A DNA stretch of 64,000 nucleotides, from NCBI GenBank assembly GCA_019930625.1, contig CP082844.1, forward strand, positions 6,510,001 to 6,574,000. Reading direction: 5' to 3'. A program made the translations under genes and the position numbers. The DNA comes from Nocardia asteroides (GTDB taxonomy: Bacteria > Actinomycetota > Actinomycetes > Mycobacteriales > Mycobacteriaceae). The notes below the pieces were generated by a model. The model had not been told where the DNA came from, ran no database searches, and worked only from the letters and a program-made list of their open reading frames with translations. Every line of letters starts with the position of its first letter. The first letter of the stretch is position 1. Shown one piece after another: positions 7,791-15,663 of this stretch.

Positions 7791-8606
7791 ATGGCCCGGG
7801 TGTGGTTCATCACGGGTGCGTCACGAGGACTGGGCCGGGCGTTCGCGGAGGCGGCACTGCGGGCGGGCGACCGGGTGGTCGCGGCCGCGCGTAACGTCGA
7901 GCCCCTCGCCGAACTCGCCCGGCGATATCCCGAGAACCTGGTACCGCTGCCGGTCGACGTCACCGACCGCGCAGCCGTGTTCGCGGCCGCGGAGCAGGCG
8001 TTCGCGGCCTTCGGCAGGCTCGACATCGTGGTCAACAACGCGGGCGCCATGCTCCTGGGCATGGTGGAGGAGGCGACCGAGGCGCAGATCAGAGCCCATT
8101 TCGACGTCAACCTGTTCGGCGCGATCTGGGTGACCCAGGCCGTGCTGCCCTACCTGCGCGCGCAGGGCGGCGGGCGCATCCTGCAGGTCACGACGATGGG
8201 CACCGGCGGCGGTTTTCCGATGGTCGGCCTGTACGCAGCCGGCAAGTCGGCGCTCGACTCGGTGAGCGAAGCCGTGGCGATGGAGGCCGAGCAGTTCGGC
8301 GTCGAACTCACCATCGTCCAGATGGGCGGCTACGACACCGGCTTGTTCACCACGGGCACCACGATGACGACACCCGACCCGCACTACCAGGAGCTGCGCG
8401 AGAAGCTGACCGAGATGTGGGGCGACGACGCCGGCCCCGCCCCGGATACTGCCGCCCCCGTGATCATGGAACTGGTCGACCTGCCGGACCCGCCGCGGCG
8501 TCTCATCGTCGGCGCCGGATCCTTCGACATGGTCCAGCAGGACCTTCAGGCGCGTGTGGCGCAATATCGCGCCTGGGAGCATCTGAGCCGCAAAGCGCCC
8601 GGCTGA
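7791..8606 (+). CDS. Short-chain dehydrogenase/reductase (SDR)
   Basis: ATG 7791 follows GAGGAGGTGG, giving 271 residues. The Rossmann motif ITGASRGLGRAF near residue 7, VNNAG near residue 80, the catalytic serine region (QVTTMGTGGGFPMVGLYAAGK) with Tyr and Lys in YAAGK, and the end fit a classical SDR of the oxidoreductase/ketoacyl-reductase-like type. It uses NAD(P)H; the substrate is unknown. It is divergent from the TetR gene and under its two operators, so it is likely induced by the compound it transforms. Confidence 0.88.
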   Translation: MARVWFITGASRGLGRAFAEAALRAGDRVVAAARNVEPLAELARRYPENLVPLPVDVTDRAAVFAAAEQAFAAFGRLDIVVNNAGAMLLGMVEEATEAQIRAHFDVNLFGAIWVTQAVLPYLRAQGGGRILQVTTMGTGGGFPMVGLYAAGKSALDSVSEAVAMEAEQFGVELTIVQMGGYDTGLFTTGTTMTTPDPHYQELREKLTEMWGDDAGPAPDTAAPVIMELVDLPDPPRRLIVGAGSFDMVQQDLQARVAQYRAWEHLSRKAPG

Positions 8607-8741
8607 CGTTCACACCGAGACGAATGCTCATACGCGCCAGTCGGTCTGCCGCAACGTCTCGCGCCGCGGCCGCCCATGGCGAGATCACGGCTTGCCGACG
8701 GCATGGGTCTCGCACGCTGAGCGACATCCGACCCAGGGTGG

Positions 8742-8764
8742 GGGACCCTCACCCCTGGGGTCCC
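8742..8764 (+). terminator. GC-rich hairpin between the SDR and type III PKS genes
   Basis: GGGACCC at 8742-8748 pairs perfectly with GGGTCCC at 8758-8764 around a nine-base loop, followed by TATTTG. It could terminate the SDR transcript. The absence of a clear U-run makes that uncertain, and an operator role for the downstream synthase is possible. Confidence 0.3.
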
Positions 8765-8837
8765 TATTTGCCAAACATTTGCTCTTCGATGATTGGAGTA
8801 CCAACCCCCAATCGCTCGATCGAGGAAGAACGGCTCT

Positions 8838-10007
8838 ATGTCAATCGCTCTCGACCACGTACTTCGCACCCGAACAGCTAGGCACACGCGCGAGCAGGCA
8901 ACTTCGTCGGCGCCGCCGACGACCATACCCGTCATCGAAGCAATCGCGACCGGTGCGCCCAACCAAGTCCTCGACCAATCCGTCGCAGCGGACTGGATAG
9001 CTGAGCAATTCACCGATCCGGAGCAGCAAACTCGGATCAGACGCATCTTCCGCAAGACCATGATCGACACCCGGCGATTCGCGGTCGACCCGCTGGATCC
9101 TCGGCATCATGCGCCAAACGGCGAACCGGCGACGATCCAGGATCGCATGAATCTGTTCTACCGCCACGCCGTTCCACTGGCGGTCGATGTGGCGCGGCGC
9201 GCGCTCGACGGTGTGGACCCGGCCGACCTCGGACTGGTCGTGTTCGCCACGAGCACCGGTGTCATGGCGCCCGGCGTCGACGTCGCGGTCGTCGAAGACC
9301 TCGGACTGTCCCGGTCGGTCGCTCGCCTGGTGGTCAACTTCATGGGCTGCGCGGCCGCGATGAACGGAATTCGCGCCGCCTCGGATTTCGTCCGGGCCAA
9401 CCCGGACCAGAAGGCGATGGTCCTGTGCATCGAGCTCAACTCGGTGCACGCCGTCCCCGTCGAAGACGTCAGCGACGCGGTGGGGCACAGCCTGTTCGGA
9501 GATGGCTGCGGCGCGGTCGTCGTCGGGGCGGACCGAGGCACACGGCAGGCCGCGGCCGGGACGATCGTCATCCGGGACAACTTCACCCACCTGTTCGAGG
9601 GCACCGAAGACGGCATCGCGGTCGGCGTCAACCACGACGCCATCACGTGCGAGCTGTCGGAGAACGTACCCCAGTACATCTACAACGGCGTCGCTCCCGT
9701 CGTCGAGGAGGTTCTGCGCCGCAATGGATTGCGACAGCCGGACATCGATGAGTGGGCGATCCACCCCGGGGGGCCGAAGATCTTGCTCGAATCCGCTCGA
9801 TCGCTCGGCCTCCCACCGGAAGCCTCGTCGCCGAGCTGGGATGTTCTCGCCGAGTACGGAAACATGTCGAGCGTCTCACTGATCTTCGTGCTCGAACGGA
9901 TCGCCGGTCAGGCCGGGGCGAACAAACCGACCTCGACAGGCGTCGCGTTCTCGTTCGCGCCCGGAGTCACGATCGAGGGGATCGTCTTCGACGTCGTTCG
10001 CCGGTGA
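8838..10007 (+). CDS. Type III polyketide synthase
   Basis: ATG 8838 is preceded by GAGGAAG ten bases upstream, giving 389 residues, the usual length for a chalcone/stilbene synthase-like enzyme. The catalytic triad is visible: Cys171 in VNFMGCAAAMNG, His309 in WAIHPGGPKIL and Asn342 in YGNMSS. The N-terminal thiolase-fold half includes RRIFRKTMIDTRRF and LVVFATSTGVMAPGVD. Such enzymes condense malonyl-CoA units onto an acyl-CoA starter, giving pyrones, resorcinols or naphthalenes. No tailoring gene is clearly attached; a flanking MFS exporter is convergent. Product unknown. Confidence 0.92.
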   Translation: MSIALDHVLRTRTARHTREQATSSAPPTTIPVIEAIATGAPNQVLDQSVAADWIAEQFTDPEQQTRIRRIFRKTMIDTRRFAVDPLDPRHHAPNGEPATIQDRMNLFYRHAVPLAVDVARRALDGVDPADLGLVVFATSTGVMAPGVDVAVVEDLGLSRSVARLVVNFMGCAAAMNGIRAASDFVRANPDQKAMVLCIELNSVHAVPVEDVSDAVGHSLFGDGCGAVVVGADRGTRQAAAGTIVIRDNFTHLFEGTEDGIAVGVNHDAITCELSENVPQYIYNGVAPVVEEVLRRNGLRQPDIDEWAIHPGGPKILLESARSLGLPPEASSPSWDVLAEYGNMSSVSLIFVLERIAGQAGANKPTSTGVAFSFAPGVTIEGIVFDVVRR

Positions 10008-10093
10008 TCATGCCGACTCTCGGCCATCCGGCCCACTCGCGCGTCCTACCTCGGGACAACGGCGGTTCCCGCGAACAGGCTGCCGCGCCTCCC

Positions 10094-11284
10094 TCATCCA
10101 CGCAGCCGTTTCCAGGCGATGATCGTGATCGCGGTCATCGCCGCGAAGGCGATCCAGTAGGGCCCGGTCAGTCCGAACCACCGGGCCAGGAAGCCGCCGA
10201 GCAGCGTGCCGAGGGCGACGCCCGCGACATCGAGCAAGCTGTGCACGCTCGCCACCCGCCCTTGCAGACGATCCGGGACCGCCCGCTGCTTGACGGTCGA
10301 GACCACCACGCCCCAGATCGTCGCGTGAATGCTGAACACCGCGAGGGTCACTCCGACCACCCATGCGCTGGCTGTGAGCGCCAGGACTAGGTGGGTGGAC
10401 GTCTCCATCACCAGACCGAACCGCAACAGTGCGAGCGCGCCGAACCGCCGCTGGAGCCGGGCCGCGAACGCCGAGCCGACCAGCGCCCCCGCGGCATGGG
10501 TGGTGAGAAGGATCCCGAATCCGGCGTCCCCCACCCCGAGTCGGATCTTCGCGTATAGCACGAAGGTGGCGAAAGCCGCGCAGAACGGAATCTGCATGAC
10601 CCCCATCGTCACGATCAAGGCGCGCAGCGTCCTGTGCCGCCGGATCCAGGTGATCCCCTCGCGGATGTCACGGAACAACCCCCCGGATTCGCTCGACGGC
10701 GCCGAGTACGGACGCATGCCCGCCACGATCAACGCTGCCAGCAGGAAGGTCGCCGCATTCACCCCGAACGGGGCAGCGGCGGACAACGCGAACAACCAGG
10801 CCCCTACCGGTTTGGCCACCCACATATTGATCACCGAGAAGGTCAGTCCGAGTCGGGCGTTCGCGTCGGGCAGCAGCTCGGAGGGAACGATGGCGGGCAG
10901 CCGTCCGGCGGCCGCGGTATCGGCGAGTGTCTCGCCGACACCCAAGAGGAACAGAACGCAGTACAACAACCCGATCGAAACCGTGTCCGTGGCGATGGCC
11001 ACGGCCAGCGCGCCCACGACGAGGGCACGCAGGACATCGACGACGACGATCATCCGCTGACGGTTCAGCCGGTCGGATATCGCGCCACTGAACAGAGAGA
11101 AAAGTAGCCAGGGCAGTTGCTGTGCCAGTCCGGCACCGGCGATCAGCACCGGATCGGTGGTCAGCGAAGCGGTGAGCAACGGGCCCGCGACCATGCCGAA
11201 GCCGTCGCCGAGATTGGAGACCGCGCTGGCGGTCCAGAGCTTGGTGAAGTCCGCGCCGAGGCGCGCGGACATGAGGGCACGCAA
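10094..11284 (-). CDS. MFS drug-type exporter (MFS_3/EntS-like)
   Basis: 396 residues. The start is a TTG at 11284 because AAGGAG at 11292-11297 sits seven bases before it; the ATG four codons later would be too far away. There are about 12 hydrophobic helices. The N-terminal TKLWTASAVSNLGDGFGMVA and the loop ISDRLNRQRMIVVVDVLRAL (between helices 2 and 3) are typical of the DHA3 group, which includes macrolide and siderophore exporters. A 10-codon leader with a strong ribosome site and competing stems precedes it, which points to translational attenuation by ribosome-targeting compounds. Confidence 0.88.
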   Translation of the reverse strand: MRALMSARLGADFTKLWTASAVSNLGDGFGMVAGPLLTASLTTDPVLIAGAGLAQQLPWLLFSLFSGAISDRLNRQRMIVVVDVLRALVVGALAVAIATDTVSIGLLYCVLFLLGVGETLADTAAAGRLPAIVPSELLPDANARLGLTFSVINMWVAKPVGAWLFALSAAAPFGVNAATFLLAALIVAGMRPYSAPSSESGGLFRDIREGITWIRRHRTLRALIVTMGVMQIPFCAAFATFVLYAKIRLGVGDAGFGILLTTHAAGALVGSAFAARLQRRFGALALLRFGLVMETSTHLVLALTASAWVVGVTLAVFSIHATIWGVVVSTVKQRAVPDRLQGRVASVHSLLDVAGVALGTLLGGFLARWFGLTGPYWIAFAAMTAITIIAWKRLRG

Positions 11285-11285
11285 A

Positions 11286-11365
11286 GGATAGCTCCTTGTG
11301 AAGGGCCGGAAAGGGTCCGTATGCCGCTTCGGAGCGTGGTGTCAGTACAGACCTACGCCGAAGCG
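11286..11365 (-). promoter_or_regulatory. Candidate translational attenuator of the MFS gene
   Basis: On the transcript, CGCTTCGG inside the last leader codons (11358-11365) can pair perfectly with CCGAAGCG (11325-11332). The overlapping GCTCC (11331-11335) can instead pair perfectly with GGAGC (11291-11295), which is the MFS ribosome site. The two pairings share bases 11331-11332, so they compete. A ribosome stalled early in the leader would leave the first arm free to capture the second and expose the ribosome site. The mechanism is inferred. Confidence 0.45.
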
Positions 11366-11385
11366 AGGACCTTGGCCATACACAT
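11353..11385 (-). CDS. 10-residue leader peptide upstream of the MFS exporter
   Basis: ATG 11385 to TAG 11353-11355 encodes MCMAKVLASA. It is preceded by AAAGGAGG (11391-11398) at ideal spacing, one of the best ribosome sites in the window, and a -10-like TATGCT lies at 11409-11414. It ends 68 bases before the MFS start. A tiny frame with a perfect ribosome site before an MFS_3 exporter resembles the leader peptides of inducible antibiotic-resistance genes. No other function is suggested. Confidence 0.55.
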   Translation of the reverse strand: MCMAKVLASA

Positions 11386-11390
11386 GAGAA

Positions 11391-11414
11391 CCTCCTTTGC
11401 CGCCGCCGAGCATA
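11391..11414 (-). promoter_or_regulatory. Ribosome site and -10 element for the leader peptide and MFS transcript
   Basis: Minus-strand TATGCT at 11409-11414 is a good -10; the corresponding -35 region (TGGATC, 17 bases upstream) is poor, with an AAATGG tract just before it. A WhiB7-type activated promoter has this form (good -10, poor -35, AT tract), but the match is weak. AAAGGAGG at 11391-11398 is the leader's ribosome site. Confidence 0.35.
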
Positions 11415-11569
11415 GGTCGAACCGCCGACGAGATCCATCCATTTGCCCGGGTCACTCCTGCGGTGCGCCGGGATCACAACCCTGTTCGGAGACAATTCTT
11501 TCCGAGCAATAGACGACGCCGCTGGGCGATACCGGCAAGCCGAGCACCGAACCGGCGTACCGAGCGCCG

Positions 11570-12877
11570 TCAGCTCTGCGCGCGTGTGCGGGGACGGCGG
11601 TGCAGGGCGAGCTGGATCTCCAGCAGCAGGCGATCGGCGGGGTCGTCGAGATCCATGCCGAGAATGTCCTCGACGCGACGAAGCCGGTAGCGCAACGTGT
11701 TCGGATGCACGCGCAGCGCCGCGGCGGCGTTGCGCACGTCGCCGTGTTCGCGCAGATAGGTCTCGACGCTGTCGCGCAGGTTCGCGGAATGCTTGCGGTC
11801 GTAGTCGAACAGTGCCCGCAGCCGTGGATCGCGCAGTTCCGCCCGCGACCCGACCAGATCGAGCACCTCACCCAGCAGCACCGCGGTCCGCGCTTCGGCG
11901 AGGGTGGTCACCCGGCTCCTGGACGATGTCGCGACCGTGCTGTCGAGGACTCGATCGACCTCGGCGCGTGCCTCGGCCACCCGGCCGAGATCCGGGACGG
12001 GGCAGGCGATCGCGGCCAGCAACGACAGCGAGCGCTGAGCTTCGAACTGCTCGAGCAACTGCCGTGTCCAGGCCGCCACAGCCTGCGCGGACCGATAGCC
12101 GGGCAGCAGCACGTAGACGCGATCACCGATCGTGGCGGTCACCGAGTCACCGCGAAAAGAGCTGGCGTGCAGACGCAGAACGGTGCCCAGGACGACCGGC
12201 TCGGTGACCGCCTGCTCGGCGGCCACCGGCACGAACCCGATCACCGCCGCCGGACCACTCGACGGCAGATTCAGCGCGTGCGCCACCGCCGCCGCGTCGA
12301 CCGCCGCACCACCCGCACCGAACAACCGCCGGATCAGCAGCGCCTCGGCGGTGGGTGCGTCGAGGCTGCGGGAGATCAGGCGTCCCGCGATGGCCGCCGC
12401 GCCGCGCAGGATCTCCGCCGCGTCCGGTTCGAACGGACGATCGCCCTGCTGCAGCCAGATCGCGCCCAGCACCCGCGGCGCGCGGGCATCCGCGTCCGCG
12501 GGTCGGCGAATGCCGATCACCAGCCTGCGCTTGATGTTCAGCTCGTCGTGTGCGGGCACATCGACGACCTCGTCGGTGTCGCGCAGACGATCGAACACGC
12601 CCCATTGCCGCAGCAGGGTCAGATACTCCCGTGGCCCCTCCCGATTGAGGATCGATCGCACACGCAACTGATCTGCGGTCTCGTCGGACGCCGAGTACGC
12701 GAGCACATGCGACTGCGGGTCCTCGATCGACACCATCCCGCCCGCGTTGCGCGCGATCATCTGCGCCAGCCCGAAGAGGTCGACGTCCGCGGCGACCTCG
12801 TCACCATCCCCGGCCACGTTCCCGTCCTTCGGCCAACTCGACAACGCGTTTGTCCCATCTTTGTCCGACTGACCCAT
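11570..12877 (-). CDS. PucR-family transcriptional regulator of proline catabolism
   Basis: 435 residues from ATG 12877 (MGQSDKDGTNALSSWPKDG). The middle has a GAF-like/CdaR-type region (ADQLRVRSILNREGPREYL; GAIWLQQGDRPFEPDAAEIL). The C-terminus is the PucR helix-turn-helix: SVETYLREHGDVRNAAAALR, VHPNTLRYRLRRVEDILGMD and LLLEIQLAL. It is divergent from pruA with a perfect inverted repeat between them, as for PruC-type activators of proline degradation in mycobacteria. It probably activates pruAB when proline is present. The ATG lacks a spaced ribosome site, so translation may be leaderless. Confidence 0.88.
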   Translation of the reverse strand: MGQSDKDGTNALSSWPKDGNVAGDGDEVAADVDLFGLAQMIARNAGGMVSIEDPQSHVLAYSASDETADQLRVRSILNREGPREYLTLLRQWGVFDRLRDTDEVVDVPAHDELNIKRRLVIGIRRPADADARAPRVLGAIWLQQGDRPFEPDAAEILRGAAAIAGRLISRSLDAPTAEALLIRRLFGAGGAAVDAAAVAHALNLPSSGPAAVIGFVPVAAEQAVTEPVVLGTVLRLHASSFRGDSVTATIGDRVYVLLPGYRSAQAVAAWTRQLLEQFEAQRSLSLLAAIACPVPDLGRVAEARAEVDRVLDSTVATSSRSRVTTLAEARTAVLLGEVLDLVGSRAELRDPRLRALFDYDRKHSANLRDSVETYLREHGDVRNAAAALRVHPNTLRYRLRRVEDILGMDLDDPADRLLLEIQLALHRRPRTRAQS

Positions 12878-12888
12878 TCTCCGGTCAG

Positions 12889-12920
12889 TTTTCCGGTATT
12901 GACTTCCCCTTACCGGAAAA
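12889..12920. promoter_or_regulatory. Inverted-repeat operator in the divergent PucR/pruA promoter
   Basis: TTTTCCGGTA at 12889-12898 and TACCGGAAAA at 12911-12920 are perfect 10-base arms around a 12-base spacer, and a further half-site CTCCGGTCAG begins near 12880. The centre-to-centre spacing of about two turns fits a dimeric regulator, most simply the divergent PucR protein. Confidence 0.6.
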
Positions 12921-12940
12921 TCGTCGAATCTGGAGGTCAT

Positions 12941-14578
12941 ATGGATGGCGTCGTATCCCCGCCCCCGCCGGTCAACGAACCGGTGGGCAGCTTCGCGCCC
13001 GGCACGGCGGAACGCGAACGCCTGCGGGTGAAGCTGGCCGAACTCGCCGCGACGCCGACCGACGTCGCGCACGTCATCGGCGGTGTGCACCGGCACGCTG
13101 ACGGCGAGCGGATCGAGGTGGTGCAGCCGCACCGGCACGCCGCCGTCCTCGGCACCCTCACCACGGCCGGGGCGGGCGAGGTCCGCGACGCGATCGCGGC
13201 GGCGACCGCCGCGGCCCCGGACTGGCGGGCGCTGCCCTTCCCCGAGCGGGCCGCGATCTTCCTGCGGGCGGCGGACCTGCTGGCCGGTCCGTGGCGGGAA
13301 ACCATCACGGCCGCAACGATGCTGGGCCAGTCCAAAACCGCCTACCAGGCCGAGATCGACACCCCGTGCGAGCTGGTCGACTTCTGGCGGTTCAACGTGC
13401 ATTTCGCCCGGCGGATTCTGGCGGATCAGCCGATCTCGACGCCCGGAGTGTGGAATCGGGTGGATTACCGGCCACTCGAGGGCTTCGTCTACGCCATCAC
13501 GCCGTTCAACTTCTCCGCCATCGCGGGCAACCTGCCCACCGCGCCCGCGCTGATGGGCAACACCGTCGTGTGGAAGCCCGCCGTCACCCAGTCGGTGGCG
13601 GCGTACTGGACGATGAAGCTGCTCGAGGCGGCGGGGTTGCCGCCCGGCGTGATCAACATGGTGCACGGTCGGGGACCCGAGGTATCGGAGGTCGCGCTGG
13701 CCGATCACCGGCTCGCGGGCATCCATTTCACCGGCTCCACGGTGACCTTCCGGCACCTGTGGCGCACCGTCGCGGCGAATTTGGACCACTACGATTCCTA
13801 TCCCCGCCTGGTCGGCGAGACCGGCGGCAAGGATTTCGTCGTGGCACACAGCTCCGCCGACCCCGAGGTGCTGAGCACCGCGCTGATCCGCGGAGCGTTC
13901 GACTACCAAGGCCAGAAGTGCTCGGCCGCCTCGCGGGCGTTCATCCCGCGATCGGTGTGGGATCGGATGGGCCGCGATTTCGTCGACCGGGTGGCCGCGC
14001 TCAGCTACGGCGACGTCACCGACTTCAGCCACTTCGGCGGAGCGCTCATCGATCAGCGCGCCTTCGTCAAGAACGCGGCCGCTCTCGCACGCGCCAAGGC
14101 GACCCCCGGCCTGACCATCGCCACGGGCGGTCACGCCGACGACAGCGTCGGCTACTTCGTCGAGCCCACCGTCCTGCTCGGCGACGACCCCTCCGACGAG
14201 GCCTTCCGCACCGAGTACTTCGGCCCGATCCTGGCCGTGCACGTCTACGACGATTCGGCCGCCGGATCCTTCGAGTCCACGCTCGACCTGGTCGACCGCG
14301 GCTCGCCCTACGGCCTGACCGGCGCGATCGTCGCCGAGGATCGGGCGGCGATCGGCGCCGCCGCCGACCGGTTGCGCTTCGCGGCCGGCAACTTCTACAT
14401 CAACGACAAACCCACCGGGGCGGTCGTCGGCCAGCAGCCTTTCGGCGGGTCGCGCGCGTCCGGCACCAACGACAAGGCAGGCTCGGCACAGAACCTCCTG
14501 CGCTGGACCTCCGCTCGCACGATCAAGGAGACGTTCGTCCCCGCGACCGACCACCGCTACCCGCACCAGGAGTTGTGA
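12941..14578 (+). CDS. pruA: L-glutamate gamma-semialdehyde (P5C) dehydrogenase
   Basis: ATG 12941 follows GGAGGT, giving 545 residues, the length of the actinobacterial/eukaryotic-type monofunctional P5C dehydrogenase. Catalytic Glu293 lies in VGETGGKDF and the nucleophile Cys327 in DYQGQKCSAASRAF; PFNFSAIAGNLPTAPALMGN is the cofactor-side motif of this family. It oxidises glutamate semialdehyde to glutamate with NAD+, the second step of proline breakdown. The stop overlaps the start of the proline dehydrogenase gene, so both steps are made together. Expression is probably controlled by the divergent PucR regulator. Confidence 0.95.
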   Translation: MDGVVSPPPPVNEPVGSFAPGTAERERLRVKLAELAATPTDVAHVIGGVHRHADGERIEVVQPHRHAAVLGTLTTAGAGEVRDAIAAATAAAPDWRALPFPERAAIFLRAADLLAGPWRETITAATMLGQSKTAYQAEIDTPCELVDFWRFNVHFARRILADQPISTPGVWNRVDYRPLEGFVYAITPFNFSAIAGNLPTAPALMGNTVVWKPAVTQSVAAYWTMKLLEAAGLPPGVINMVHGRGPEVSEVALADHRLAGIHFTGSTVTFRHLWRTVAANLDHYDSYPRLVGETGGKDFVVAHSSADPEVLSTALIRGAFDYQGQKCSAASRAFIPRSVWDRMGRDFVDRVAALSYGDVTDFSHFGGALIDQRAFVKNAAALARAKATPGLTIATGGHADDSVGYFVEPTVLLGDDPSDEAFRTEYFGPILAVHVYDDSAAGSFESTLDLVDRGSPYGLTGAIVAEDRAAIGAAADRLRFAAGNFYINDKPTGAVVGQQPFGGSRASGTNDKAGSAQNLLRWTSARTIKETFVPATDHRYPHQEL

Positions 14579-15537
14579 TGGCCTTCTCCGGACTGCTGCG
14601 GCCCGCCGTCCTGGCGGCCTCCCGTTCCTCGCGCGTGGAGCGCGCGATCACCCGCATGCCGGCCACCAAGAAGCTGGTCGACCGTTTCATCGCGGGCGAG
14701 ACCGAGCGCGACGCGGTGACCGCGACGTCGGCACTGCTGGGCTCCGGCCGATTCGTGACGATCGACTACCTCGGCGAGGACACCACCGATCTCGACCGCG
14801 CACGCGGAACCGTCGCGCACTACCTGCGGCTGCTGTCGGCGCTGGCGGAGCTGCGGGCCGGGAACGAGACGTCGGTACCTCGACTGGAGGTGTCGCTCAA
14901 GTTGTCGGCGCTGGGGCAGGCGCTTCCGCAGAACGGGTACGCCATCGCCCGCGAGTACGCCTACGAGATCTGCACGGCGGCCAAGGCCGCCGGAGTCTGG
15001 GTGACCGTGGACGCCGAAGATCACACCACCACCGATTCGACACTGGCGATCGTGCGCGAGCTACGCCTGGACTTTCCGTGGCTGGGCACAGTCTTGCAGG
15101 CCTATCTCAAACGCACCGAGGAGGATTGCCGGGCCTTCGCCGGGCCCGGATCACGGATCCGCTTGTGCAAGGGCGCCTATCGTGAACCCGCCTCGGTCGC
15201 CTTTCAGAGCCGATCCGCGGTGGACGAGTCCTATTTGCGTTGCCTGCGGGTCCTGATGGAGGGCAAAGGCTACCCCATGATAGCCACGCACGACCCGGCG
15301 CTGATCGATGCGGCACTGAGCTGCGTACGCGAGAACGACCGGAAATCCGGCGATTTCGAGTTCCAGATGCTGCACGGCATCCGCGACGCCGAGCAGCGGC
15401 GCCTGGTCGCGGCGGGCCATTCGCTGCGCGTCTACGTTCCCTACGGAGACCAGTGGTACGGCTACTTCATGCGGCGGCTGGCCGAGCGCCCGGCCAACAT
15501 CGCGTTCTTCCTGCGTTCCTTCGGCCGCGACCGCTGA
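14578..15537 (+). CDS. pruB: Proline dehydrogenase (monofunctional)
   Basis: 319 residues from the ATG at 14578 that overlaps the pruA stop (TGATG). The TIM-barrel PRODH signatures are present: EVSLKLSALGQAL, VTVDAEDHTTTDSTL, LQAYLKRTEEDC, RIRLCKGAYREP (substrate-binding), ATHDPALIDAA, EFQMLHGIRDAE and YGDQWYGYFMRRLAERPAN, which is the FAD/substrate end motif. It oxidises L-proline to P5C with FAD, passing electrons to the membrane. The two-enzyme pair replaces the bifunctional PutA of proteobacteria. Confidence 0.95.
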   Translation: MAFSGLLRPAVLAASRSSRVERAITRMPATKKLVDRFIAGETERDAVTATSALLGSGRFVTIDYLGEDTTDLDRARGTVAHYLRLLSALAELRAGNETSVPRLEVSLKLSALGQALPQNGYAIAREYAYEICTAAKAAGVWVTVDAEDHTTTDSTLAIVRELRLDFPWLGTVLQAYLKRTEEDCRAFAGPGSRIRLCKGAYREPASVAFQSRSAVDESYLRCLRVLMEGKGYPMIATHDPALIDAALSCVRENDRKSGDFEFQMLHGIRDAEQRRLVAAGHSLRVYVPYGDQWYGYFMRRLAERPANIAFFLRSFGRDR

Positions 15538-15550
15538 GCCGCAGCAAGCA

Positions 15551-15596
15551 CTGAACTTTATTTGTTCAGCTGACGGACCACTACGTCCCTGTGGTC
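15551..15596. promoter_or_regulatory. Two inverted repeats upstream of the APC permease
   Basis: CTGAAC (15551-15556) with GTTCAG (15564-15569) around an AT-rich seven-base loop, and GACCAC (15576-15581) with GTGGTC (15591-15596), lie just after pruB. The first could be a weak terminator or an operator; the second looks like a regulator half-site pair. No U-run follows. Confidence 0.3.
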
Positions 15597-15663
15597 GTAT
15601 TAGCTGAGCATGCGATTCTGCGTTACCGCCTCGTCACGTAGCGCAGTGGACGAAAGGATGTCC

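Noticed and set aside
11570..14566. A 998-codon minus frame running through pruA into the PucR gene
   Set aside because: The part above 12877 is the complement of pruA; only the segment from ATG 12877 has PucR content.
13291..14577. Frame extending proline dehydrogenase upstream through pruA
   Set aside because: The upstream part is a shadow of pruA in another frame; the enzyme begins at the TGATG overlap.
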